From the NCBI GenBank assembly GCA_937901265.1, contig CALCHA010000045.1, positions 1 through 7,732 of the forward strand: a DNA stretch of 7,732 nt. Reading direction: 5' to 3'. Both the position numbers and the translations under genes were made by a program. This DNA is from an uncultured Phycisphaerales bacterium. GTDB taxonomy: Bacteria > Planctomycetota > Phycisphaerae > WQYP01. Below are positions 1-6,311 of this stretch, one piece after another. The notes beneath the pieces are model-generated. The model was not told the DNA's origin. It saw only the letters and a list, made by a program, of their open reading frames with translations, and made no database searches. Each line of letters opens with the position of its first letter. The first letter of the stretch is position 1.

Positions 1-290
1 TGCAGGTCGGCACTGCCGTCCTCGTCCGGTGGGGTGCCCACGGCAATGAAGATCGCCGCGGCGTCACGCGTCGCCTGCGTCGTATCCGTGTCGAAGAACA
101 GACGCTCCTCCGCGACCTGCTTTTTGATCAGCTCCGACAGCCCCGGCTCATAGATCGGAACAATCCCCTCGCGCAGCGCCTTCACCCGCGAGGCGTCCAC
201 GTCTACCGCGGTCACCTTGTGACCCAGCGCCGCGAGGCAGGTGCCCGAAACGAGGCCCACGTATCCACATCCGATGACGGCGATGTTCAT
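1..290 (-). CDS. ugd: UDP-glucose 6-dehydrogenase, N-terminal part (runs off the left edge)
   Basis: The 96 visible residues are the NAD-binding Rossmann half of a UDP-glucose/GDP-mannose dehydrogenase, the cytoplasmic enzyme that oxidises UDP-glucose to UDP-glucuronate for surface polysaccharides. The protein opens with MNIAVIGCGYVGLVSGTCLA, which contains the GxGxxG dinucleotide loop (residues 7-12), followed by the acidic end of strand 2 (VDVD, about residues 30-33). Next come IYEPGL (about 48-53), the family's typical E-P-G-L motif, and IAVGTPPDEDGSADL, matching the conserved VGTP segment. The start is supported by AAGGA at 303-299, 8 bases upstream of the ATG. The substrate-binding and catalytic cysteine domains lie outside the window, so a related UDP-sugar or GDP-mannose dehydrogenase cannot be fully excluded. 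It has its own 142-bp upstream gap and a candidate promoter, so it is probably transcribed separately from the amidohydrolase. Confidence 0.93.
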   Translation of the reverse strand, partial: MNIAVIGCGYVGLVSGTCLAALGHKVTAVDVDASRVKALREGIVPIYEPGLSELIKKQVAEERLFFDTDTTQATRDAAAIFIAVGTPPDEDGSADL

Positions 291-337
291 GAAGCGAGTC
301 CTTGCCTGCGTGGGGGTCCCTGTTCAGCGATGTAACG

Positions 338-349
338 TGCGCCGGCGCA
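338..349. repeat. 12-bp perfect palindrome in the ugd leader
   Basis: TGCGCCGGCGCA is a perfect two-fold palindrome lying between the candidate ugd promoter and the gene. It could be an operator half of a dimeric regulator or simply a product of high GC content. A second, unrelated 12-bp palindrome (ACGCCGCGGCGT, 418-429) lies just after the amidohydrolase stop codon. Neither has a proper hairpin loop. Confidence 0.3.
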
Positions 350-387
350 TGCTTATTCCATCGGCTGAGACTCCTGAGGAATTGAGT

Positions 388-396
388 GTTATAGCA
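388..396 (-). promoter_or_regulatory. Candidate extended -10 promoter element for ugd
   Basis: Read on the minus strand, this is TGCTATAAC: a TGn extension followed by TATAAC, five of six matches to the sigma-70 -10 consensus. It lies in a locally AT-rich patch of a GC-rich genome and is correctly oriented about 100 bases upstream of the ugd ATG. No good -35 hexamer sits 16-18 bases upstream, which is tolerable for an extended -10 promoter. It predicts a transcript starting near 381 with a leader of about 90 nt. Visual match only. Confidence 0.4.
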
Positions 397-432
397 AAAG
401 CATCGCGGTGAAAATACACGCCGCGGCGTCGA

Positions 433-1725
433 TTAGCGGACGCACTGGCCCGCAAGGTAAACCGTCGATGGAGAATCCGTCGACTGCAAAAGCGCGGCAA
501 GGGGATCCGCGGCGGACGGCAGGTCAAATGACACAAAATCGGCCGCCTTGCCAGCGGTCAGTGACCCCCGCGACTCTTCCATGCCCAACGCCCGCGCCGC
601 GTTCGCCGTGATCATCTCCAGCAGGACCTGCGGGGAGGTCCGGTCCCGCCGATAAACGAATCGTGCTTCATTGAGGGGCGAGAGGTCGGGCGTCGACGCC
701 AGCGAATCCGTGGCCAGCGCGACGTTGATGCCGGCGGCAAGCATCTCGCGATAGCGATGCGCCGCGTGGCCGAAATAAGCGTGCGTGCGGGGACAATAGG
801 CGACCGCGGCACCCCCGGCCGCGAGCAGGGCAAGGTCGGTATCCGCACAATAATTGACATGCGCGAGCAGCACCGGCACCGCCCGTGCGGCATCGAGCAG
901 GCCCGCCTCCTGCGCCCATGCGATCGGCCCGCCCGGAGAAGTCGGGATCGCGTCGTCGATCGTGTCGAATTTCAGCATGAGGTCCCACTCGCGGCCCAGC
1001 GGCCCGGAAAGATCGGCGAGGAAACGCGCCTCCTCCGAAAGCTCCGCGAGATGCATCGCCAGCGGAAAATGGTTCTCCCGCGCCGCCTGAACGATCCGCT
1101 CGAGCGCCGGAAATTCGACCGTGTAAGGCGCATGGGGCGATAGACCGATCCGCAGATTCGGCGCCGCCATCGTGGGGTCCGCCGCGGCGGCGAGCATGGG
1201 TTCGAGCCGATGCCGCATCCGCCCCAGCGCCACGACCTCGCCAAAGGAGACGGCGTGCAACGGGCTGTCTCGCAGAATCGGGCGCGTCAGTGCGGCATGG
1301 CGCGAAATGTCGCCCACGGCGCACACGCCGGCGGCGAGCGACGCTTCAATCCCGGCACGGGTGGCTTCCGCAATACGCCGCGGCAAGTCCTCCGGCGACG
1401 GATAGCCCGCCACCATGGCACTTACCCACTGCGTGAAATGCGTCGCCGGGAGCGACGCCGCCGATTGATACGAAAGTTCCAGGTGCGTGTGCGCATTGAC
1501 GAACCCCGGCAGCAGCAACCCCCGAAGGTGCGTGCGGGGCAACTCGCCAAAGCGACGGCGGAGCGCTGCAAGCTCCCCCACCGCCGTGATGATCGAGCCT
1601 GTCACCACCACCGCCGCACCCTGCAACAGCGACGGAAGCGCGGGGTCACACGGAGCGACAAAGTCCGCGGACACCAGGTGGGGCGTCGCGGAAGCGCGGT
1701 CATTTGGGGGAGGGGAGGCCGTCAT
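433..1725 (-). CDS. Amidohydrolase, TRZ/ATZ/MtaD-type deaminase, possibly aminodeoxyfutalosine deaminase
   Basis: A 430-residue cytoplasmic metal-dependent hydrolase of the family that deaminates purine-like rings (S-adenosylhomocysteine/methylthioadenosine, guanine, triazines, aminodeoxyfutalosine). Visible in order: the small beta-sandwich start; PGFVNAHTHLE with the HxH metal pair (H79, H81); SPHAPYT (H198); MHLAE (H225 and E228); LAHVNY (H289); TDSLAS (metal ligand D340); and the C-terminal GSLTAGKAADFV (about 387-398), typical of the family's closing sandwich. Spacings H198-H225 (27) and H289-D340 (51) match those I recall for MtaD of Thermotoga, so the active site looks complete. About 36 extra residues lie between E228 and H289. 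The ATG overlaps the upstream stop as ATGA (1725-1722) with no obvious Shine-Dalgarno, implying translational coupling. The substrate cannot be read from sequence; the futalosine-pathway role is a guess from resemblance. Confidence 0.85.
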   Translation of the reverse strand: MTASPPPNDRASATPHLVSADFVAPCDPALPSLLQGAAVVVTGSIITAVGELAALRRRFGELPRTHLRGLLLPGFVNAHTHLELSYQSAASLPATHFTQWVSAMVAGYPSPEDLPRRIAEATRAGIEASLAAGVCAVGDISRHAALTRPILRDSPLHAVSFGEVVALGRMRHRLEPMLAAAADPTMAAPNLRIGLSPHAPYTVEFPALERIVQAARENHFPLAMHLAELSEEARFLADLSGPLGREWDLMLKFDTIDDAIPTSPGGPIAWAQEAGLLDAARAVPVLLAHVNYCADTDLALLAAGGAAVAYCPRTHAYFGHAAHRYREMLAAGINVALATDSLASTPDLSPLNEARFVYRRDRTSPQVLLEMITANAARALGMEESRGSLTAGKAADFVSFDLPSAADPLAALLQSTDSPSTVYLAGQCVR

Positions 1726-2411
1726 TGATGAATCGCCGTCGCACCGATCTCCAGAGGCAGATCCTCCGCGAGGTTCTCGGCGCTGAGCCGCTCGAACAGA
1801 CCATCCATGCTTTCGAGGCGCTTGCGCGCGACCGCACGGGTCGCCGGATAGTGGAACCCGTCGCGCAGCCGCGTGTCCCAGTAGCCATAATCGTGCTGCG
1901 CCTTCCAGAGTTTCAGCAGTTGCTCCGGGGCCTTGTTCTGCGCGTGGAACGTACGCATCTGGTGCCACAGACCAATGAGCCCGAACTCCTCCAGGCACAG
2001 TGCGTCGGCCAGCAGGCGCGCTTCGGGAAGCTCGGTGTGGCGCTTCCGATGCTCGCGCAGGATGCGCGTGAGCAGGTCGAGATCATCGGGCGAAAGAATC
2101 TTTTTGAGATGGTCTGCCGCCAGTTCCGCCGCATCATTGTGGGCGTGCTCGTCCGGCACTTTGTGGCCATTGCCCGCCGGTGCGGCCGCCACATGGCAAC
2201 CGCAATGGGCGATCGTGGCGTAGAGCGCCGCGACGTGGACAAGATCGATGCGTTCGAAGACGTCGCCCGCAAGCGGCGCCAGTCGGTCCGCTGTCCGTAT
2301 GGCACGCAGCGCCCGGTCCAGGGCATAGCGCGGGGGTTCAGGATGGCCAGGATTTTTGGGAGCAAGCACGCGGGATGCCGCGGAAAGAATCGCCGCCCAG
2401 GTTTCCGGCAT
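1722..2411 (-). CDS. Degenerate HD-domain protein of unknown function
   Basis: A 229-residue soluble, mostly helical protein. Its middle resembles an HD-superfamily phosphohydrolase: H59 in DLVHVAALYATIAH, then AHCG (68-71) where the metal-binding His-Asp pair is expected, a helix AELAADHLKK (95-104), ILREHRKRH (117-125), and LPEARLLADALCLEEFG (128-144), which matches the usual 'PEAR-lv-DAD-LdelG' end with D136 as the last ligand. The aspartate of the HD pair appears to be C70, so catalysis is doubtful. No signal peptide or membrane segment is seen. I chose the ATG at 2411 because GAGGA (2422-2418) lies 6 bases upstream. An in-frame ATG at 2444 overlaps the dacB stop as TAATG and would add 11 residues, but has no Shine-Dalgarno. 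It lies between dacB and the amidohydrolase and is tightly coupled to both. The HD assignment is by eye and moderate. Confidence 0.7.
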   Translation of the reverse strand: MPETWAAILSAASRVLAPKNPGHPEPPRYALDRALRAIRTADRLAPLAGDVFERIDLVHVAALYATIAHCGCHVAAAPAGNGHKVPDEHAHNDAAELAADHLKKILSPDDLDLLTRILREHRKRHTELPEARLLADALCLEEFGLIGLWHQMRTFHAQNKAPEQLLKLWKAQHDYGYWDTRLRDGFHYPATRAVARKRLESMDGLFERLSAENLAEDLPLEIGATAIHQ

Positions 2412-2443
2412 AGAAAGTCCTCGGTGAGGCGTCGCGGCAATCA

Positions 2444-3877
2444 TTACTTGCCGGTGGCCCAGCCATAGATGGCCTGGCAGACCTGGTCTTGCCAGGGATT
2501 CACGTTGCCCTGGTACTTGTTCACCAGGATCGAAAACGCAAAACGGCGGCCTCCCGCGTCGCCGGTCTCGATGTACCCGCTCAGCGTGCTCACCCCCGTG
2601 ATATGCCCCGTTTTCGCCCGAACGTGCGGCGCCACGGCCATTCCCTTGAAGCGCTTCAACAGTGTGCCATCTTCCCCCGGACGCGCCAGCGTGTCGATGA
2701 ACGCCTCGCCATCCGGCCGCGCCGCCACATGCGCCAGCACCGTGGTGAAAGCCCGCGCCGCCACCTTGTTCCGATTCGACAGCCCCGATCCGTCGTCCAG
2801 GCTTACCCACGCCGGATCCACCCCCACCGATTTCGCATACGCCTCCACCGCCGCCGTTCCGTTTTCCCACGACCCCGGCTTGCCCGTGGCATCATGCCCC
2901 AGCCGCTTGCACATGCACTCGGCCATCATGTTGATGGAGTTCGTGTTCGCCCGCTTCAGCGTCGTCAGAATGGGTGTGTCGTGCGTCGCCACCAGCGTTC
3001 CCGCCGGAATTTTCTCTTCCGCGGTCACGCGGCGAACCTCGCCGGTCGCGGAAATCCCCTCCTCTTCCAGCACATCGCGCAGCACGCTCCCGGTCCACAG
3101 GCCCGGGTCATACACCGGCACACTGTAAGGGTCGGCGCCTGCAGGCGGATTGGCCGCCACCGTGCCGCGAAGCTGGAACACATTCGACGTCGCCGGCCGC
3201 AGCAGGGAAATCACCGTGGATTTCCCCGGCTTGGCGCTGTTGGTCACCGACACGTAACGCGTCTCGGGCATCAGCTTGATTCCGACGCCCGACTTGCCCA
3301 GCGTCGGCAACCAGTCCAGACAGTTGCAGTTGAAATTCAGACCATCCACCCCCGCCTCGTACCAGTTCAGACGTTGATCCGTCGGCCATCGCGGATGGAC
3401 CCACTGCTGGTCAAACACACGGTCATCGAGGACCAGATTGCGGTAGTGGGTGATGTTGGCTTTCTTGAGTTGCTGCGCAAAGGCCACGAAGGGGGCCGTG
3501 AGCCGCTCCTCGGGCGAGAGGGTTGCATCGCCGAGGGCAGGGTCCCCCCCACCCACCAGCACCAGATCCTCTCCCGAAAGATAAAGCGTCGTCTTGAACG
3601 AGGCGTCCGGGCCATACTTCTCAAAGGTCGCCGCGGTCGTCAGCAGCTTGGTGTTGCTCGCCGGGCCCAGCGGCATTTCCGCGTTGTGCCCGAACAGCCG
3701 CACCGGCCCCTTGGCGGTGATCTCGATGACATCCAGCGACACCGACGCGTTCTTAACCAGCGCGGCTCCCAGCAGGGTATTCAAACGGGCATCGAGCGAA
3801 TCGGCCCGCGCGGCGGCGGCCAGAAGCAGCGAGGCAGCGACCGAGACAATCACGAAATTTCGAGGGTGCCGATCCAT
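2444..3877 (-). CDS. dacB: D-alanyl-D-alanine carboxypeptidase/endopeptidase (PBP4, peptidase S13)
   Basis: A 477-residue periplasmic penicillin-binding protein that trims or cleaves D-Ala-containing peptide cross-links of peptidoglycan. The N-terminus is a signal peptide: basic MDRHPR, a hydrophobic core to about residue 23, and a likely cut after ARA (residue 25). The three active-site motifs are intact: SNTK (nucleophile S74, K77), SIN (S314-N316) and KTG (422-424). The S13 signature DDGSGLSNRN (361-370) is also present. The large gap between SxxK and SxN is the extra domain typical of PBP4; total length is normal for the family. The frame is open further upstream (to 4066), but only the 3877 start gives a clean signal peptide. 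The best Shine-Dalgarno, AGGAGG (3903-3898), is 20 bases away with a small hairpin between. First gene of a probable three-gene unit with the HD protein and amidohydrolase. Confidence 0.95.
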   Translation of the reverse strand: MDRHPRNFVIVSVAASLLLAAAARADSLDARLNTLLGAALVKNASVSLDVIEITAKGPVRLFGHNAEMPLGPASNTKLLTTAATFEKYGPDASFKTTLYLSGEDLVLVGGGDPALGDATLSPEERLTAPFVAFAQQLKKANITHYRNLVLDDRVFDQQWVHPRWPTDQRLNWYEAGVDGLNFNCNCLDWLPTLGKSGVGIKLMPETRYVSVTNSAKPGKSTVISLLRPATSNVFQLRGTVAANPPAGADPYSVPVYDPGLWTGSVLRDVLEEEGISATGEVRRVTAEEKIPAGTLVATHDTPILTTLKRANTNSINMMAECMCKRLGHDATGKPGSWENGTAAVEAYAKSVGVDPAWVSLDDGSGLSNRNKVAARAFTTVLAHVAARPDGEAFIDTLARPGEDGTLLKRFKGMAVAPHVRAKTGHITGVSTLSGYIETGDAGGRRFAFSILVNKYQGNVNPWQDQVCQAIYGWATGK

Positions 3878-3903
3878 AGCATGCCGGGAAGTCCGGCCCT
3901 CCT
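3878..3903 (-). promoter_or_regulatory. dacB ribosome-binding site with intervening hairpin
   Basis: In the mRNA direction this reads AGGAGG (3903-3898), GCCGG (3897-3893), loop ACTTC (3892-3888), CCGGC (3887-3883), ATGCT (3882-3878), then the dacB ATG. The linear Shine-Dalgarno spacing is 20 bases, too long, but folding the 5-bp GC stem leaves only 5 bases between the Shine-Dalgarno and the start. The ATG of ATGCT is out of frame with dacB and would give a peptide of about 10 codons. Confidence 0.5.
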
Positions 3904-3953
3904 GAAAGGGGGTAAAACGTCGTCCATGACCGAGATGGGCTGGAAGCTGGCTT

Positions 3954-3982
3954 ATCATGCCGACGAGATGCACCGCTCGCAA
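3954..3982 (-). promoter_or_regulatory. Weak candidate promoter for the dacB unit
   Basis: On the minus strand TTGCGA (3982-3977) and CATGAT (3959-3954) are separated by 17 bases; each matches four of six sigma-70 consensus positions. It lies downstream of the candidate xerD terminator and about 75 bases before the dacB start, where a promoter is expected. The match is marginal. Confidence 0.2.
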
Positions 3983-4012
3983 GCCCAGCTGTTGGCCCAT
4001 CACCCCGCTCTC

Positions 4013-4031
4013 CGGATCATCCGCATTTTTT
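4013..4031 (+). terminator. Terminator-like element facing the xerD terminator
   Basis: On the plus strand CGGA-TCA-TCCG forms a short stem-loop (4013-4023), followed by CA and six T (4026-4031). No plus-strand gene ends here, so it would act only on antisense transcription heading into xerD. The stem is just 4 bp, so strength is doubtful. Confidence 0.25.
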
Positions 4032-4055
4032 GCCGCCGCAATGGAGTGAAAGTTT

Positions 4056-4081
4056 AAAAAATGCATCGCCAGCCCGGGATG
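4056..4081 (-). terminator. Candidate intrinsic terminator of the DMT-UvrC-like-xerD unit
   Basis: Read on the minus strand, CATCCC and GGCGATG (4081-4064) pair as a roughly 6-bp stem with one bulged C and a 3-5 nt loop. It is followed by A and T6 (4061-4056). It starts 24 bases after the xerD stop codon, the usual place for a Rho-independent terminator. Confidence 0.45.
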
Positions 4082-4104
4082 TGACGCCCCGACGGCCTCT
4101 CCCC

Positions 4105-5022
4105 CTATTGCCGCGGATGATACTTCTTATGCACCGACTTCAGCCGGTCGGCGTCCACATGGGTGTAAATCTGCGTCGTGACCACGTTGGAGTGCCCCAG
4201 AAGCTCCTGCACGATCCGCAAATCGGCCCCCCCGGACAGCAAGTGGGTGGCGAAAGAATGGCGGAGCGTGTGCGGGTGGATCGCCCGCAGCCCCCCCTTG
4301 CGCGCCAGCTTCTGCACCAGCTGCCACAACACCACGCGCGTCATCGGGCCCCCTGAGCGCGTCAAAAACAGCCGATTCGCCGCCGCCTTGGCCCGCGTGG
4401 TCTTCACCGCCAGCAGCGTCGGCCGCAGCACCTTCACATAAGCCTCGACGGCGGCGATCGCCGGCGTGCCCAGCGGCACGATCCGCTCCTTACGCCCCTT
4501 GCCGATGACCCGGATCACCCCCAACTCGAAGTGCAGATCCTCCAGCGTCATGTCCGCCAGCTCCGACGCCCGCAACCCGCAGGCATAAAAGAGTTCCACG
4601 ATCGCGACATCGCGCAGCCGCAGCCGGTTTTCCTCCTCCGAACCGGCCGCCGCCAGCAGCAGCTTCACCTGCTCGCGCGTCAGCACATCGGGCAGCCGCT
4701 TCCAGGTGTGCGGGGTTTCCAGCAGCTCCGTCGGATCCGCCACGCACAGGCCACGCCCTTTCGCAAAGCGGAAAAACATCTTCAGCGACGCCACATGCCG
4801 CAAAATCGACGTCGTCGCCAGCTTCCGCGTTTCCTGCAGGTGCCGCAGGTAGTTCGGCAACGCCTCTCGCTGCGGTTGCAACAGCGGTGCGTCTGACGAT
4901 GCGGAAAACTCCGCGTAATCCCGCAGATCCGCCCGATACGCCGCCACCGTGTTCGGCGAAAGCCCCAGCTCCAGCTCCACATAGGTCAGAAACGATTCCA
5001 CGACTTGGGGGGCAGACGTCAC
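4105..5022 (-). CDS. xerD: Tyrosine recombinase XerD-like (site-specific chromosome dimer resolution)
   Basis: A 305-residue cytoplasmic tyrosine recombinase of the Xer group, which cuts and rejoins dif-type sites with FtsK to resolve chromosome dimers. The N-terminal SAM-like DNA-binding domain covers about residues 5-90 (FLTYVELELGLSPNTVAAYR). The catalytic domain carries the full set: R151 in GLRASEL, K175 in GKGRKER, H251 and R254 in HTLRHSFATHLL, H277 in LLGHSN, and nucleophile Y286 in QIYTHV. The end, KSVHKKYHPR, resembles XerD more than XerC. Length is normal. The start codon is GTG, overlapping the upstream stop as GTGA (5022-5019), so it is probably co-translated with the UvrC-like gene. 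XerC or a single-recombinase XerA/XerH-type role is possible, because no partner gene is in the window. Confidence 0.92.
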   Translation of the reverse strand: MTSAPQVVESFLTYVELELGLSPNTVAAYRADLRDYAEFSASSDAPLLQPQREALPNYLRHLQETRKLATTSILRHVASLKMFFRFAKGRGLCVADPTELLETPHTWKRLPDVLTREQVKLLLAAAGSEEENRLRLRDVAIVELFYACGLRASELADMTLEDLHFELGVIRVIGKGRKERIVPLGTPAIAAVEAYVKVLRPTLLAVKTTRAKAAANRLFLTRSGGPMTRVVLWQLVQKLARKGGLRAIHPHTLRHSFATHLLSGGADLRIVQELLGHSNVVTTQIYTHVDADRLKSVHKKYHPRQ

Positions 5023-6281
5023 GGCGACACCGCCTCGACCGTGCCGGCCGCCGCCAGACCCTTGGCCCGGGCCGCGAAAAACCCCTCCAGCAGCGCCTCC
5101 ACCCGCGATACCCCCCCACTGACCACCTCCCGCACCCGCACATAGGTCCCCGGATCATTGCGGAAAAGATGGTGCGCCAGCAGCGCGACATGATCGATCG
5201 CCTCCTCCTCCAGCGGCGGCAGGATCGGCCTCGCGCTGCCCCGCTGCACCTCCTCCAGCAGTCGCGGCGCGGCCCCGGCGATCTCCTTCTTCCCAATCTC
5301 CGCCAACGCCGTGACCACCCCCCCATGAATCAAAAATGGCTCGACCAAACGCTTCCCGCGGCCCGGCTGCAGCGCCAGCCACGAAAAATCCCCCAAGGGG
5401 GCGAGGGACGCATACGCGTCGCCTGTTTTGCCATCCAGAAACCCGCCCCGCGCGATCCGGTTCTTGATCCGCGCCGCCCGTTCAAACTCCAGCCTTGCGG
5501 CCGCGTCCCGCATCTGCCCCTCCTGCGACCGCTCCCACGCCGCCCGGGCGGCGCGATCCGTCACAAAATCCCATGCCGTCGCCATTTGCGAGTGATACCA
5601 GGACATCTCCACCGACCCATCACAGGGGGCCGGGCACTTGCCCATCTCCTTATAAGCACAGGCCCGTCCGTGCGGCGCCAGTTGCAGCGTCGGATACTCC
5701 CGGCAAAGGTCGAACAGGTCTTCCGTGGAATCAATCAGCCGCGCGGCGGCCGACCGATCACGAATCGGCCCGGCATAGAGGGCCCGCGGATCGGCGATCG
5801 CCTGCGTCGGCCGGAGGCGCGGAAAGGCATCCCCCGGATTCACCGTCGCCCACCACGCCGATCCAAACGACAGCAGCTCGCGGTAAGTCGACGGATGCAG
5901 CAGCCGCACGGCCTGCAGATAGTGCAGGTTCGCCGCGAAAGGCGAATGCACGATCCGAAACTGCACCCGCGTGCAGAGCCGATGGTAGGGAATCCGCCGC
6001 GTGAGCTGCGGGCTTGCAGCTTCCACCGCTGTTTCCGTGGGAGGCTCCCCCGCCTGCTCCGCATCGTCCAGCCGCCGCTTGAGCGCTGCCCGCAGATCCC
6101 CCACCGTCGCCAACACCAGCGGCACCTCCTCTGCGGACGCCCCCGCTTCTTCACACCCACTCAGAAGGTACACCGCCGCTTTGGCGGGAACCTGCTTCCA
6201 GTCCATGCGGCCATCCAGCGACCCTGCCGACCGATCGATGACGGCGCTCTGGGGCAGCAGGCGGGTGAAATCAATGGCCAT
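5019..6281 (-). CDS. UvrC-like protein: N-terminal half only, degenerate GIY-YIG, Fe-S cysteines and UVR motif
   Basis: A 420-residue protein resembling the first two thirds of excinuclease subunit UvrC (about 600 residues in full). Residues 32-71 align with the GIY-YIG nuclease fold, but GVY reads AVY (Y38), the YVGK segment reads LATVGD, and the expected catalytic glutamate in the later helix (about 112-130) is absent. A linker with LYAGPIRDRSAAARLI (168-183) mirrors UvrC's 'YFGPY' region. Cysteines C193, C208, C216 and C220 follow; the last three have the x7/x3 spacing of UvrC's reported 4Fe-4S ligands (CAYKEMGKCPAPC). A UVR (UvrB-binding) motif spans 257-276 (MRDAAARLEFERAARIKNRI). The RNase H-like nuclease and helix-hairpin-helix domains of UvrC are missing. 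It may be a non-nuclease UvrB/DNA-binding accessory. The start at 6281 has no clear Shine-Dalgarno and lies 30 bases after the membrane-protein gene. Confidence 0.8.
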   Translation of the reverse strand: MAIDFTRLLPQSAVIDRSAGSLDGRMDWKQVPAKAAVYLLSGCEEAGASAEEVPLVLATVGDLRAALKRRLDDAEQAGEPPTETAVEAASPQLTRRIPYHRLCTRVQFRIVHSPFAANLHYLQAVRLLHPSTYRELLSFGSAWWATVNPGDAFPRLRPTQAIADPRALYAGPIRDRSAAARLIDSTEDLFDLCREYPTLQLAPHGRACAYKEMGKCPAPCDGSVEMSWYHSQMATAWDFVTDRAARAAWERSQEGQMRDAAARLEFERAARIKNRIARGGFLDGKTGDAYASLAPLGDFSWLALQPGRGKRLVEPFLIHGGVVTALAEIGKKEIAGAAPRLLEEVQRGSARPILPPLEEEAIDHVALLAHHLFRNDPGTYVRVREVVSGGVSRVEALLEGFFAARAKGLAAAGTVEAVSP

Positions 6282-6311
6282 GGGACGTCCGAATCGAGCG
6301 AAGCAACAGCT

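Noticed and set aside
433..1998. N-terminal extension of the amidohydrolase to 521 residues
   Set aside because: The extra 91 residues read through the HD-domain gene in another frame and look unlike protein of this family; the ATGA-overlap start at 1725 gives the expected length.
2489..4057. Long plus-strand open frame (about 520 codons) opposite dacB
   Set aside because: The translation is rich in Arg, His and Pro with no recognisable domain, and it is antisense to a gene with intact PBP4 motifs. It is the usual by-product of GC-rich codon use.
2444..4066. N-terminal extension of DacB to a start at 4066
   Set aside because: It would bury the clear signal peptide (MDRHPR plus hydrophobic core) 63 residues inside and would run across the candidate promoter and terminator region.
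4013..4081. A dif site for the XerD-like recombinase
   Set aside because: The inverted repeat has a 24-nt spacer and homopolymer arms, unlike dif sites, which are about 28 bp with two 11-bp arms and a 6-8 bp centre.
5107..5325. Runs of seven C in the UvrC-like gene as phase-variation tracts
   Set aside because: Runs of this length are also present in dacB and are common in GC-rich coding sequence; the frames are intact and the tracts are too short to argue for slippage.
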